Counted from the first letter of the stretch, positions 31,424-43,070 are shown. The stretch is 64,000 nucleotides of DNA from Lepus europaeus (GCF_033115175.1 NC_084838.1:91601968-91665967), one strand, 5' to 3'. Notes: generated by a model from the letters alone, not told the origin. Made by a program: numbers and translations.

Positions 31424-31765
31424 TTTTAAAAAATATTTATTTATTTAGCTGAAAGGCAGAGTTACAGAGACAGTGGAAGGGACAGAGAAAGAGAGAGATC
31501 TTCCATCCGCTGGTTTATTCCTCAAATGGCTAAAGCAGCCAGGGCTGAGCCAGGCCAAAGTGAGGAGCTTGTAATTCCATCTAGATCTCCCACATTGGTG
31601 GCAGGGACCCAAGGACTTGGGCCATCTTCTGCTGCTTTCTCAGGTACATTAGCAGGAAGCTGCATTGGAAGTGGGGCAGCTGCGACTCTAACCAGTGCTC
31701 CTATGTGATGCTGGTGTTGGTGTTGCAGGTGGAGGCTTTACCTGTGGCATCACAGCACCAGCCCC
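31424..31765 (-). mobile_element. CSINE
   Basis: Tail 'aaaaatatttatttatttag', end 'catcacagcaccagcccc'. Confidence 0.9.
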
Positions 31766-31818
31766 TGTGCTTTTGACATGAAATTTTGTCCCAATATTTC
31801 CTTTATAAAGCAGATCAT

Positions 31819-32133
31819 GAGGCCGGTGCTATGGTGCAGTGGGTTAAATCCCTGGTTTGCAGGGCTGGCATCCTATATGGGCGCCAGTTCGAGCCCTGGC
31901 TGCACCACTTCTGATCCAACTCTCTGCTATGGCCTGAGAAAGCAGTCCTTGGCCCCCTGCACCCATGTGGGAGACCTGGAAGAAGCTCCTGGCTCCTGGC
32001 TTCGGATCAGTGTAGCTCCAGCCATTGTGGCCATTTGGCGAGTGAACCGGTGGATGGAAGACTTTCTCTCTCTGCCTCTGCCTCTCTGTAACTCTGCCTT
32101 TCAAATAAATAAATATATCTTTTTTTAAAAAAA
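31819..32133 (+). mobile_element. CSINE with perfect target duplication
   Basis: Bounded by 'aaagcagatcat' at 31807-31818 and 32134-32145. Confidence 0.94.
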
Positions 32134-32145
32134 AAAGCAGATCAT

Positions 32146-32299
32146 AAAACAGTGTACATAGTGCACGTGTGCACGTGTAATGGTTTTCAAGTGATGAACC
32201 CAGACAATTAGCTGACAAATACCCAGAGACCAGGTTAAAACCACCCAGGTGACTCCTGTGGAACCTGCCTAGGTTTTTGTCTACACAGAAGACGGCACC
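32146..32299. other. Unassigned spacer
   Basis: No recognised feature except 'gtgcacgtgtgcacgtgt' at 32161-32178, a short purine-pyrimidine alternating repeat. Confidence 0.4.
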
Positions 32300-32475
32300 A
32301 CCATCTCTGGAGTGCTCATTCTGGGCCAGGCTCTTAGTGTCCCCAGCACGCTGAATCTGCACAACAGCCCTTGGTGGGGAGCACTTTCATTATTCCTGCT
32401 TTCTAGATAGGGACACTGAGAAACTGAGTGCCAGGCTTGGCTCACAGAGCATCAGTGGCAGGTTGGGAAGCCTGG
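32300..32475 (+). mobile_element. MIR (mammalian-wide interspersed repeat)
   Basis: Ordered MIR landmarks: 'gggccaggctcttagtgtcc', 'agggacactgagaaactgag', 'ggctcacagagcatcagtgg', 'gagcccaggctgg'. Ancient, so only moderately similar. Confidence 0.7.
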
Positions 32476-33329
32476 AGCCCAGGCTGGGTAAGTCCATGCC
32501 CCACCCCCAGCAGCCTGCTGCCCCCGGAAGCCTTGCCTGCACGTGGGCCTGAGTCTGCAAAGTGTTGGGCGCTCAAGGAATCTGGGGGCAGATAGACAAG
32601 AAGACGACCACAGGTGGCCAGAAGCCAGTAGCAAGCACCAGCTGCATTCGGCCATGCTTAGAGAGGTCTGCAGGTGGAGTCTTCTCCAGGAATGAGGCTG
32701 TCAGAGGCTTAGAGGAGGGGGACACCACACTGAGGAGCAGGAGGGAAAGGGAGAGAAGGGGACAGAGGGGATGGGGGAGTCCTGTGTCCAGGTGATGTCA
32801 CTCAGCAACCAGGCCAGGGGTCTGGGTCACAGAGCGTCCCAGGGCAGCAGCGGCTTGGGGTCTTTGCAGCCTCCGGTTAATCTTTCCTGGTCCAGCATAG
32901 GTCCATGGAGTTGTGAAGGGTATGAAAGGTAGACAGACTCTGAATGGCTAAAAACCTGCTTATTTGGGCCACATTTAGAACAACTGGATGTGTAAAAATT
33001 TGAGTTTGGTATTAGCAGCAGTCATTTGACTAACGGACCTCAGCTTTTGAAGAAATGAAAACCCGTGGGGCCAATATTCACAGGCCGGCTTTGGCTCATG
33101 TAGCATCTTTGGCTTAAAAGCACGAGCCAGCAGCTCCTGGCAGGGAGTGCAGCCTGGAGAGGACAGGCTGAGCTGGAGGATGGCGGGTAAGAGAGCACCA
33201 CTGCCCAGAGCAGGATCTTTGTGGGCCAGGGTGTCCCCCACGCGCTTCCCCTGAGACAACCTGGGTATGAGGTGGCTGTGGCTGAAGGCAACAAGCACCC
33301 TTCCATGGGGCAGGAAAATATTTAAATTT
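32476..33329. other. Unassigned spacer
   Basis: Moderately GC-rich, no coding signature recognised. Minus frames at 32975-33352 lack domains. Confidence 0.35.
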
Positions 33330-33639
33330 CTTTCTTTTGGCAAAACATACATAGCATAAAATTTATCGTTTAATCCTTTTTAAGTATACAATTCAGTGGC
33401 ATCAAATACATTAACAGTGTTGTACAACTATCATCCCCATCCATTTCCAGGACACTCCCATCATTCCAGACTGGAACTCTATACTCATTAAACAATAACT
33501 GCCAATTTCCCTCTCCCCCAGCCCCTGGTAATCTCTGTCTGCTTTTTAGTGTCTATGAATTTGCCAAATCTGGGCACTTCATAGTAAATGAAATTATACA
33601 ATATTTGTCCTTTTGTGTCAGGATTTTTTTTTTAATAAA

Positions 33640-33955
33640 TATTTTTTTTCTTGACAGATAGAGATAGACAGTGAGAGAGAGAGAGACAGAGAGAAAAGTC
33701 TTCCTTCTGTTGGTTCACCCCCCAAATGGCTGCCACAGCCGGCGCCGCGCCGATCTGAAGCCAGGAGCCAGGTGCTTCCTCCTGGTCTCCCATGCGGGTG
33801 CAGAGCCCAAGCACTTGGGTCATGTTCTGCTGCTTTTCCAAGCGCATTAGCAGGGAACTGGATCTGAAGTGGAGCAGCCAGGTCTTGAACCGGTGCCCAA
33901 ATGGGATGCTGGCATGGCAGGTGGTAGCTTTATCTGCCATGCCACAATGCCAGCC
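33640..33955 (-). mobile_element. CSINE, young-intermediate type
   Basis: 'ttcttgacagatagagatag' tail with 'gccggcgccgcgccgatctg' core; ends 'ccacaatgccagcc'. Confidence 0.88.
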
Positions 33956-34396
33956 ACTGTGTTAGGCTTATTTCACTTAGCATCATGTCTTCAAATCTTG
34001 GTCATGTGGAGCGTGGATCAGAATTTTATTCCCTTTTATTGTTGAATAATATTTCATTTTATGTATGTAGCACATTTTGGTTGTCTGTTGGGCATTCAAG
34101 CTATTTCCATGTTTTGGCACTTGTGAATGATGTCACAGTGAACACTGGCACACAAGTGTGTGTGAGAGTCCGTGTTTTCAATTCTTTCAGGTATATTCCT
34201 AGGCGTGGAATCACGGAATCCTATGATAATTCTAGGTGTATCTTTTTGAAAAGCTACCAAGCAGTTTTCCACAGCAGCTGTACCATTTTACATTTCAATC
34301 AGCAAAGCCCAAGAATTACAAATTCTCCCCATCCTAACACTTGTTGTTTTCTGTTTCTCTTTTCTTTTCTTTTTTTTTTTTTTTGCTCACTTTATG

Positions 34397-34760
34397 TAAA
34401 GATTTATTTACTTACTTAATAACTTGTAAGGCAAAGCTACAGAAAAAGAGTCAGAGAAAGGGAGGGAGGTGAGAGAGAGAGAGACAGAGAGAGAGAGACA
34501 GAGAGAGAGAGAGAGACAGAGAGAGAGAGAGACAGACAGACATAACTTCCTTCTGCTGTTTCTGCAGCAACAGCCGGGGCTGAAGCAGGCCAAGCCAGGA
34601 GCCTAGAACTCTGTCGGGGTCTCCCACATGAGTGGTAGGGGCCCAGGCACTGCTGCTTTTCTAGGCACATTACCAGGGATCGGAACTGGAAGTGGAGCAA
34701 CCAGGACGTGGGCTGGCACTCTGATATGGGATGTCGGTGTTATGTGCCGAGACCATCCTT
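34397..34760 (-). mobile_element. CSINE, diverged
   Basis: Tail 'taaagatttatttacttact', long (ga/gaca)n at 34470-34540. The right end is degraded. Confidence 0.75.
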
Positions 34761-35030
34761 GCTTGTTTGTTGTTGGTATTGGCCTTGATAATAAGGTTGA
34801 AGTGGTATTGCATTGTGGGTTTAACTTGTATTTCACTAATAAGTAATGGTATTGAGTATCTATCTCTTCATGTGCATATTGGCCATTTGAATATCCTCTT
34901 TGGAGAAATGTCTACTCAAATCCAGTTGTTTCTTTTTGTTATTCAGTTGTAGTTTTTTTATGTATTCTATATATTAATTATTTATCAAATATATGACTTA
35001 GAAATATTTTCTTCCATTTCATAGGTTACC

Positions 35031-35051
<21 letters not shown>

Positions 35052-35062
<11 letters not shown>

Positions 35063-35374
35063 AAATTTATTTGACAGATAGAGTTAGACAGTGAGAGAGA
35101 GAGACAGAGAGAAAGGTCTTCCTTCCGTTGGTTCACCCTTCAATGGCTGCTACAGCCGGAACTGTGCTGATCTGAAGCCGGGAGCCAGGTGCTTCTTCCT
35201 GGTCTCTTATGAGCGTGCAGGGGCCCAAGCACTCGGGCCATCCTCCACTGCCCTCCCGGGCCACAGCAGAGAGCTGGCCTGGAAGAGGAGCAACCGGGAC
35301 TAGAACCGGTGCCCATATGGGATGCTGGTGCCACAGGCAGAGGATTAACCAAGTGAGCCATGGTGCCAGCCCCT
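35052..35374 (-). mobile_element. CSINE, young-intermediate type
   Basis: 'ttatttgacagatagagtta' tail, 'gagccatggtgccagcccc' end, preceded by a (ttttc)n stretch at 35032-35052. Confidence 0.9.
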
Positions 35375-35666
35375 CATTTTATTGTTTTCTTTGATGCACA
35401 AAAGTTTATAATTTTGATGAAGACCAACTTATCTACTGTGTTGACTATGCTTTTGGTTTCATACCCAAGATATCATTGCCAAATCCAGTATAAGGAAGTT
35501 TTTCTCTATGTTTTTTTCTAACAGTTTTACAGTTTTAGCTCTTATGGGAAGATTTTTAAAAATATATTTTGAGTTGATTTTCATATATAATGTCAGATAA
35601 GGGTATAGTTCCATTCTTTTGCATGTGGATATCCAGTTTCCTCAACACTACTGTTAGAAAGACTGT

Positions 35667-35988
35667 TCTGGGGCCGGCACCGTGGCTCACTTGGTTAATC
35701 CTCTGCCTGCAGCGCCGGCATCCCATATAGGAGCCGGGTTCTAGTCTCGGTTGCTCCTCTTCCAGGCCAGCTCTCTGCTGTGGCCCGAGAAGGCAGTGGA
35801 GGATGGCCCAAGTGCTTGGGCCCCTGCACCCGCATGGGAGACCAGGAGGAAGCACCTGGCTCCGGACTTTGGATAGTCGCAGCGCCAGCCACAGTGGCTA
35901 TTTGGGGGGTGAACCAATGGAAGGAAGACCTTTCTTTCTGTCTCTCTCTCACTGACTAACTCTGTCTGTCAAATAAAAAAAAAAAAAA
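35667..35988 (+). mobile_element. Young CSINE with target duplication
   Basis: 'ggggccggcaccgtggctca' head. Flanked by 'agaaagactgt' at 35656-35666 and 35999-36009, with (gaaa)n after the A tail. Confidence 0.92.
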
Positions 35989-36167
35989 AAAGAAAGAAAG
36001 AAAGACTGTCCTTTCCCCATTGAGTGGTCTTTGCACCCATGTCAAAAATCTATTAATCATACTTGTGAGCGTTTAGTTTTGGGTCTTCCATTGCTTTAAA
36101 CTGGTCTCTATGCCTGCTTTATGCAAATATGATGCTGTTTTGTTTACCAAGTTTTGTGATAACTTTT

Positions 36168-36474
36168 TTAAAGATTTATTTATTTATTTTGAAAGTCAGA
36201 CTTACAGACGGTGCGGGGGGGATCTCTTCCATCTGCTAGTTCACTCCTCAGAAGGCTACAATGGCCAGTGATGAGCCAGGCCAAAGGCAGGAGCCAGGAG
36301 CTGAATTTGGGTCTCTCAGGTGGGTGGCAGGGGCTAAACACTCAGGTCATCTTCTGCTGCTTTTCCTAGGCCACCAACAGAGAGCTGAATTGGAAGTGGT
36401 ACTGCCAGGATTTGAACTGGCACCCATATAGATTGCCAGTGTCACAGGCAGCAGCTATACTACAACACCAGCCC
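36168..36474 (-). mobile_element. CSINE
   Basis: Tail 'aaagatttatttatttattt' and end 'actacaacaccagcccc'. The GA stretch is unusually short. Confidence 0.85.
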
Positions 36475-36873
36475 CTATGATAAATTTTAAAAATCACATC
36501 TTGTTAGCGATGCTGTTTTGAGCTGGGTGAGCAAGTTAGCCTGTACAGGTTTGCTAATAAAGGGTTATTGAAAAAAAAAAACTAAAAAAAAATTTTAAAA
36601 ATCAGAAGTGTGAGTCCAATTTTGCTCTTCTTTTTCAACATTGCTTTGCGAGCCCATATAAATTTTAGTATGGTATTTTCTATTGCTGAAAAAAATTTTA
36701 AATGCCATTGTATTTTGATACTGACTGATTTGATCTATAGATCACTTTGGATAGTATTGGCATCTTAGTTAAGTGTTCCAATCTATGAACATGGATGTCT
36801 TTCCATTTTTTCTGTTTTCTTTAATTTGTTCCAACAATGTTTTGTAGGTTTTTTTTTTTATGGCTCTTTTCAG

Positions 36874-36879
36874 TTTATT
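36874..36879 (-). terminator. Polyadenylation signal of the EIF1 retrocopy
   Basis: AATAAA on the minus strand ('gcaataaactgaaaag'), followed by the T run at 36849-36859, which is the retrocopy's poly(A) tail. Possible 8-bp flanking repeat 'tgttttgt' at 36838-36845 and 37448-37455. Confidence 0.8.
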
Positions 36880-37029
36880 GCATGAAGGAGTTACACTAGT
36901 CCAAGTTAAAAGCGGACCCCAAATACATCATACAAGCTGTGAGGTTTTTAAACTTGTGACAAGGGACAGAAGGGCAATTCTACTCATTGCAAGGAAATCC
37001 TCACTTAAGCTTCTGTGAGCCACAAGCAC

Positions 37030-37371
37030 TTAAAACCCATGAACCTTCAGCTGGTCATCCTTAGCCAGTCCAATCTCGACCAGGAACTGGCATATGTTCT
37101 TGCGCTGGTCACCCTGTAGCTGAATCACTTCTCCGTATTCCGGATGCTCAATCACAGTACCATTGCAGGCAAATTTCTTCTTAAACGCCTTCACTAGTTT
37201 CTTTTTATCGTAATCATCAGCGATCCCTTGGACAGTAGTTAGGGTCTTCCTGCCGTTTCTCTGTTGAATTCTTATATGGATATAATCCTCAGTGCCAGCA
37301 GGAAGCAGGTCATCACCCTGACTTGCATCAGCAAAGGGGTCGAAAGAGTGGAGGTTCTGGATGGCGGACAT
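37030..37371 (-). CDS. EIF1: EIF1 retrocopy with intact 113-codon frame
   Basis: The frame encodes a full-length SUI1-family protein, the native product of which is eIF1, a 40S-bound factor that enforces start-codon selection. It runs from MSAIQNLHSFDPFADAS to the native C terminus QLKVHGF with no gap or stop. Against the human protein as I recall it, one residue differs (K18Q). The start matches native EIF1 rather than EIF1B (which begins MST and ends differently). No introns; 5' UTR-like sequence ('ccatcgaggaaaaggaatc' on the minus strand) and a 3' UTR with AATAAA are retained. It lies inside an antisense L1. Either a recent processed pseudogene or a functional retrogene; no promoter evidence is seen. 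Confidence 0.9.
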   Translation of the reverse strand: MSAIQNLHSFDPFADASQGDDLLPAGTEDYIHIRIQQRNGRKTLTTVQGIADDYDKKKLVKAFKKKFACNGTVIEHPEYGEVIQLQGDQRKNICQFLVEIGLAKDDQLKVHGF

Positions 37372-37471
37372 ACGATACGATTCCTTTTCCTCGATGGAAA
37401 CGGCCTGCGGAAGGCTGCAGCGGGAGAAGGCGGGCGGCCCCCTTTTGTGTTTTGTTTCACATATAAGTTCA

Positions 37472-37775
37472 TGTCAGAGGCCCATGTTCCGACACAGTGG
37501 GCTAAGCCACTGCTTGGAATGCCAGCATCCCGTATCAGAGTGCCAGTTCGGGTACCAGCTGTTCTGCTTCCCATCCAGCCCCCTGCTAACGTGCCTGGGA
37601 AAGCAGCAATGGACTTGGACACCTGCCACCCATGTGGCTCCTGGCTTCAGCCTGGCCTAGACCTGGCTGTTGTGGCCATCTGGGGAGTGAGCTGGTGACT
37701 GGAAGATTCATATTCTCTTTCTCTCTCCCTCTCTCTGTCACTCTGCCTTTCAAATAAATACACAAATAAACAAAA
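37472..37775 (+). mobile_element. CSINE, older type
   Basis: Head 'gaggcccatgttccgacaca', tail 'ctttcaaataaatacacaaa'. Lies just upstream of the EIF1 retrocopy. Confidence 0.85.
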
Positions 37776-38000
37776 CTTTGTTTAAAAATGTCATCTATAA
37801 AGAGAGATAGTTTTGCTTCTTCCTTTCTAATTTATTTTGTCTTTTATTTATTTTTCTTGCTTAAGTACTCTAGCTAGGACTTCCATCCTATGTTGAATAG
37901 AAGTGGTGAAAGCCTGCCTCTGTGTCTTGTTTCTAACATCAGGGGAAGCCTTTGGTCTTTCCCCATTGAACATGATGTTGGCTGTGGGTTTTTCAAAGTC

Positions 38001-38664
38001 CTGAGGATTAGGGTAGAAAATCTGAAGAATTGTTTTAGAATTTTGCACACTTGGAGGCTACACAGGGCCCAGCGTAATTGTGATCTTAAACAGGCACCTG
38101 CAAGTACCTATGGGGGTGATTTTCTTCTTCCTCCAGCTCCTCTCTCCATCTTTCACCTTGCTCTGGTCCCACAGTGCTGCTGGCCTTTGTGGATTTCACC
38201 AATGGATTCGTCTGTCTTCTGGGTTCCTGCTACGTTTGCTAATGGGAGACACCAGCCAAAGGTTAGCGGGTGGGAGGAGAGTGAGGAAGGTATTTACTCC
38301 CTGCCTCCACCCTTCTGGGTCAACACGGGCTGACTGTGTACTCTTTCACTGTGGAAGGACTTTCGTATGGCCCTCTCCTACACTTGTCTCATGAGGTTAT
38401 GGGAACTCTTCCTGCTTTGTTCCTGTTAAGTCCTGGGGAAGGAAAAGCTACTGCCCCACCCCTTACCTGAATCCACGCCTTTGTAAATAATCCTTTGTTA
38501 CTCCACCTAGCTGCCTCATCTGAGGTGTTCCATCTGTGTCCCTTGGGATCCTGACTGTTAAGACACTTGCATGCCAACTTCTCCAAGTCACCTCCATACA
38601 TGTGTTCTTTCATTCATTTCTTCACTCAACAAATTTTTTAAAATCATATACCATATGCTAGATG
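38001..38664. other. Unassigned, possibly an ancient repeat
   Basis: 'cacgcctttgtaaataatcc' followed by 'gaggtgttccatctgtgtcc' suggests an old interspersed repeat that I cannot name. No gene. Confidence 0.3.
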
Positions 38665-38943
38665 CTGTGCTACAGAGAGAGAGGTCTTCCATCTGCTGGT
38701 TCACTCCCCAAATGGCTGCAATGGCTGGAGCTGAGCCAATCTGATGCCAGGAGCCAGGAGCTTCTTCCTGGTCTCCCACATGGGTGCAGAGGCCCAAGCA
38801 CTTGGGTCATCTTCTGCTACTTTCCCAGGTCATAAGCAGAGAGCTGGATTGGAAGAGGAGCAGCCGGGACACAAACCAACACCAGTATGGGATGCCAGCA
38901 CTGTAGGTGGAGGCTTAGCCTAGTACTCCACAGCACCAGCCCC
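38665..38943 (-). mobile_element. CSINE lacking its tail
   Basis: Starts in the GA stretch ('ctacagagagagaggtcttcc' region) and ends 'ccacagcaccagcccc'. Confidence 0.85.
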
Positions 38944-39335
38944 ATGTTCTTGAAAGAGTATTTTATAGAGTTCATTTCAAAATATTTATGGATGAAATTA
39001 TGTGATGCCCAAGATTTGCTTTACATTCAGGACAGGAAGGGGATGCACACCAATAAATACACCATTGGTTATGAGCTGACACCTGCTAAGAGTGATGGGT
39101 ACATGAGAATTCATAACACTAGTCTTTCTATTTCTATATCTGGTTGGAATATCCCTTAAGAAAAATTTTAAATAAATAAGTAAAGAGGATTACTATAGAC
39201 TAACTAAATGAAAAAGCAAATTTAGATTATACCCTACACCAGGAACCGAAACAAATTCCAGATTGATTAAAGAACCAAGCATAAGTAATATCAGGGAAGA
39301 GTCAGCGGATAATATAGGTTAATGTTTAACTGATT

Positions 39336-39715
39336 GTGTTCATCGGCTTTTTGTTACTTTAACTAAAATACCCCAGAGGAGCTCCTTGGGAAGGGACACG
39401 TTTATTGTGGCTTACAGTTTCGAGGTTCATAGTTCAGGATCAGGTGGCCCCATTAATCTGTTGTTTGACAGAGGCTGGCAATGGCAGAGAACAATCACTT
39501 GGTGAGCCAGGGAGCGGAGAGAGAAGCTAGGCCTGTCCAGAGAGCTACCTCCTGAGGGCGCGCTCCTGCCCACCTGCAGACCTACCAGATGCCTTCAGAG
39601 CAAGTCCCCCCCCCCCCCCTTAATCCATCACCACTGATGTAAGCAATGCGGAGGGTAAACACCTGCAGGAGTCTGGGGAGTCAAGTCCTGTCCAGTCCAT
39701 AGCATAGGAGCAACA
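39336..39715 (+). mobile_element. MaLR-like LTR remnant
   Basis: 'taaaataccccagaggagc' then 'tttattgtggcttacagttt' and 'caggatcaggtggccccatt' follow the order of THE1/MST/MLT-type MaLR LTRs. Includes C13 at 39607-39619. Confidence 0.45.
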
Positions 39716-39923
39716 AAAAGACTACGAAGTAAAACATCAACTGATTCAACTATGTAAAAATTAGCAAAGTCTCCACATTAAAACTGACAGAAAACGGCCT
39801 TTGAACAGGCCAACAGCAAACTGGGGAAAGTATTTATAATATATAGGACAAACCATTATTATATAAGAGAGCGTCTGTAAAATAATAAGAGATTAACATC
39901 TCAACATAAAAGTATCAAAAGAC

Positions 39924-40210
39924 GGCCGGCGCTGTGGCTCAACAGGCTAATCCTTCGCCTTGCGGCGCCGGCACACCGGGCTCTAGTCCTGGTCGGGGTG
40001 CCGGATTCTGTCCCGGTTGCCCCTCTTCCAGGCCAGCCCTCTGCTGTGGCCCGGGAATGCAGTGGAGGATGGCCCAAGTGCTTGGATCCCTGCATCTGCG
40101 TGGGAGACCAGGATAAACACCTGGCTCCCGGCTTCGGATCAGCACGATGCGCCGACCACAGCACGCCGGCCATGGCGGCCATTGGAGGGTGAACCAACAG
40201 CAAAGGAAGA

Positions 40211-40248
<38 letters not shown>

Positions 40249-40272
40249 CACTCTGCCTGTCAAAAAAAAAAA
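39924..40272 (+). mobile_element. Young CSINE with target duplication
   Basis: Flanked by 'agtatcaaaagac' (39911-39923) and 'agtattaaaagac' (40273-40285). CpG-rich head and (ct)n at 40217-40241. Confidence 0.94.
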
Positions 40273-40964
40273 AGTATTAAAAGACAAGAGTGGGAAATTT
40301 ATTTTATAAGTAAATAGCAAAAAAAAAAAAAAAAAAAAACCCAACTCAGTGAAATTAAGAGGAACCCTTTTGCACCCATCAGACAAGCAAGTCTTTACAA
40401 TGATAACACCTGGAGAAGGTGGGCGACAGAAATCAAGCACATGCGTCAGTGGGATTAGAGTAAGGATGTGACAGCACTTCCTCAGAGTGATTTGACAGTG
40501 TGCATCAAAAGACTAAAAATGGTTGTACTGTTTGACCTACTAAATCCACCTTTGAAATTTTTCTTAGTAAATAAGAGAAGTACAAGTATACTGATATTCT
40601 GTGACATTTGTTACAATTTATTTATAGGAACACACTGTGAACAAATAGAAGTGTCCAAAAGTAATGCTTTGGTCCGTGCACAGGGCATGTCATGCGCCTT
40701 CCCAGGCAGAGTACTGCCCAGACGTTAGACCCAGCATCAGGAAAAGTGTAGAAACAGGAGTGACCATCTTCTCCTATTTTGAAATATTTGTTGGGAACAT
40801 GATTATAATGGCTACTGAGAATGCCATGTAGGATTTTTATCAAATAATCATAGTTTGAAGTACGTATCACAAAATGGTAGCAGTGGCTACTGCTAAGTAG
40901 TGGGTTAAGCATCTGTTTCCTCATCATATTTTCTGCATGTTATAAAGATTTGACAATGAGCATA

Positions 40965-41097
40965 TATGAGGGTACTTCAAAAAATTCATAGAAGATGCAT
41001 ATTATGAAAAAACTATTCATGAATTAAACATTTTTTGCATCCAAATAAGCTCATCTTTAAATTCCATTTTCTATGAACTTTTTGAAGTATCCTCATA
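40965..41097. mobile_element. Complete mariner-like MITE with terminal inverted repeats
   Basis: Begins 'tatgagggtacttcaaaaa' and ends 'tttttgaagtatcctcata', inverted repeats of about 27 bp with few mismatches, at TA. About 133 bp, no coding capacity, so it must have moved with a transposase supplied in trans. Confidence 0.75.
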
Positions 41098-41345
41098 CTG
41101 CTTTAACATAAGACAATAACTGACTCGACAATTATATAACCAGAAAGATGATTGAAATCAAAGAACTTTAGACTTGGGGAAAATATGGCCACAGGATCTT
41201 GTGCACCCCATGGACTGCCTCCATTTGACAGGAGATGAGTCTAGAGCATTGGGAGTGGCTGGTCCAGGCCACCAGTAACCAGCCCAGCCCTGTCCTGCCT
41301 CCAGGGTCTCCTCAGTGTGCTCCTCTCCAGGAAGTCTTTCTTTTT
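41098..41345. other. Unassigned spacer
   Basis: No recognised feature. Confidence 0.35.
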
Positions 41346-41667
41346 TTAAAGACTTATTTATTCACTTCAACGGCAGAATTACAGAGAGGCAGAGGCAGAA
41401 AGAGAGGTCTTCCATCCACTGGTTCACTCCCCAATTGGCTGCAACGGCTGGAGCTGCGCCAATCAGAAGGCAGGAGCCAGGAGCTTCTTCCAGGTCTCCC
41501 ATGTGGATGCAGGGGCCCAACGACTTGGGCCATCCTCTACTGCTATCCCAGGCCATAGCAGAGAGCTGGATCGGAAGTGGAGCAGCCAGGACTCAAACCG
41601 GCACCCATATGGGATGCTGGCACTGCAGACAGCGGCTTCTCCTGGTATGCCACAACGCCAGCCCCCA
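41340..41667 (-). mobile_element. CSINE with target duplication
   Basis: Flanked by 'gaagtctt' at 41332-41339 and 41668-41675. End 'ccacaacgccagccccc'. Confidence 0.92.
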
Positions 41668-41675
41668 AGAAGTCT

Positions 41676-42719
41676 TGAGGGACAGAGGCTGTCTTATGAA
41701 AGCAAGTATCTGAGGAGCTGCTATGAGAAGAGCCTGACAGGTCCCTCATTTTCGTCTCACAACTTGATATTTATTCTGAGGCATTTGAAGTGCTAAAAAG
41801 CAAAAGTACACTTTCCTGGAGTCTATCCACATTAATTAGACCTTAAAATGATACTTTCACAGTTGCTGCATTATTTATAAGCTAGCTGGTGAATTACTGA
41901 TTTTTCTATCCCTTCCAGGGCCTCACACAGTTCTGCCAACGTAGTGGGGTCCAACAGGACCTTTTGCTTTTGCTTGCATTTGCATTTGCTTTTGTTGCTG
42001 TTCTGTTTAAAAAAAAAAAAAAACAAACACATTTGAATGTTTATGATTTTAATTCATGAGTGTGATTTTAAAAGGCAGATAGTAATAGAAACAAAAATAG
42101 CATCCCCTCCCCCTCCCCATCACTCCCTGGTCTTGAACAATCACAAGAAGTTGTAAGAAGAAACCGTGTTCAATTTGTTAAGCTGCTCTTCTGCCATGTC
42201 CTCCATATTCCCAAGACCTAAGCACATGCCGTTCTTTCTTCAGCTTACTTCCAGTGTCCTCACTTGTCTGCCTGTTCAGACAGACTTGGGCTTAGCTCAC
42301 ATGCACTCTGCTCTTTCTCCCCAGTCTCCCCAGGACAATTAGCCCACGGCATTTGTGTTATTATCTGTATCATGCAACTACTGTTCACCTAAGTCACATA
42401 GAGTACAACGTTTTTCTTAGAGTGAACCACCATCTCTCATGACATAGCTTAGTTTTCCACGTACCTTTCTTTACAGTCTCCCCATGTGCTTTGATCTGGC
42501 TGCAGTCTCCACGACCATAGACCCATGGCTTCCCTTGTCTCCAGTTGGGTTCTCTGACCCCCAGCATCTTCCGTCCTGGCTCGGCACCTCCTGGCCCTGC
42601 CATGCACCTTGCTTAAGCCCTGTGCTGAATGACCTGCTTTGGAATCCCAAGCCCTCCGTGCCATGGGCTATAGGGTTGTTTTGCTGGGGTGCTTTCTCCA
42701 GTAGCCATCATGCATAGAG
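41676..42719. other. Unassigned spacer
   Basis: Holds a degenerate (ttgctt/ttgcat)n patch at 41961-41995 and an A15 run at 42009. No gene or repeat is recognised. Confidence 0.35.
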
Positions 42720-43070
42720 TAAAGAAGGTAAAACCTTTGAGTGCTTGTGTGTGTTTAAATGCCTTCCAACTGACTGAAAGTTTGGCTGAACAAAGACTGT
42801 TAGGTTGAACATTATTTCCCCCTGAATGTGGGGGATCATTTTTCTTGAGTTTCCTCGAGCTGCGGGTGAAGGCCTGGTGTCATTTTGGTGTCCATCTGCC
42901 TGCTTCTCTCCACACAGCACTGTCCAGCAGTTGTGTAGCACAAACCACCCATGGCATTTAAAATTTTCCAGTAGCCATCTTAAAGAGGAACATGTGAAAT
43001 TCATTTTAATAATCTTTTGTTTAACCCAGCATGTTAAGGATATATTATACTTCAACATGTGATCAATACT
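42720..43070 (-). mobile_element. Old L1-derived fragment, antisense
   Basis: 'agtttggctgaacaaagact' plus 'taggttgaacattatttccc' follows the antisense 5'-region L1M pattern also seen at 51.3 kb. Confidence 0.4.

Larger units (their letters stand above)
33330..38000 (-). mobile_element. Long L1, antisense, carrying nested insertions
   Basis: Unbroken order of antisense L1 landmarks from 3' UTR into ORF2: 'tatacaattcagtggcatca' (33387), 'taggcgtggaatcacggaat' (34200), 'gatgcacaaaagtttataat' (35393), 'gcatgtggatatccagtttc' (35620), 'ccaacaatgttttgtagg' (36831), 'ctaggacttccatcctatgt' (37874). Five CSINEs, the EIF1 retrocopy and a sixth CSINE sit inside. No ORF2 frame survives. Confidence 0.8.
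39140..40962 (+). mobile_element. L1 3' portion, sense, with insertions
   Basis: Sense L1 landmarks: 'gattgattaaagaaccaagc' (39260), 'aaactggggaaagtatttat' (39815), 'cccatcagacaagcaagtc' (40375), 'gtgaacaaatagaagtgtcc' (40636). Interrupted by a MaLR-like LTR and a young CSINE. It is the only long plus-strand L1 here. Confidence 0.6.
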
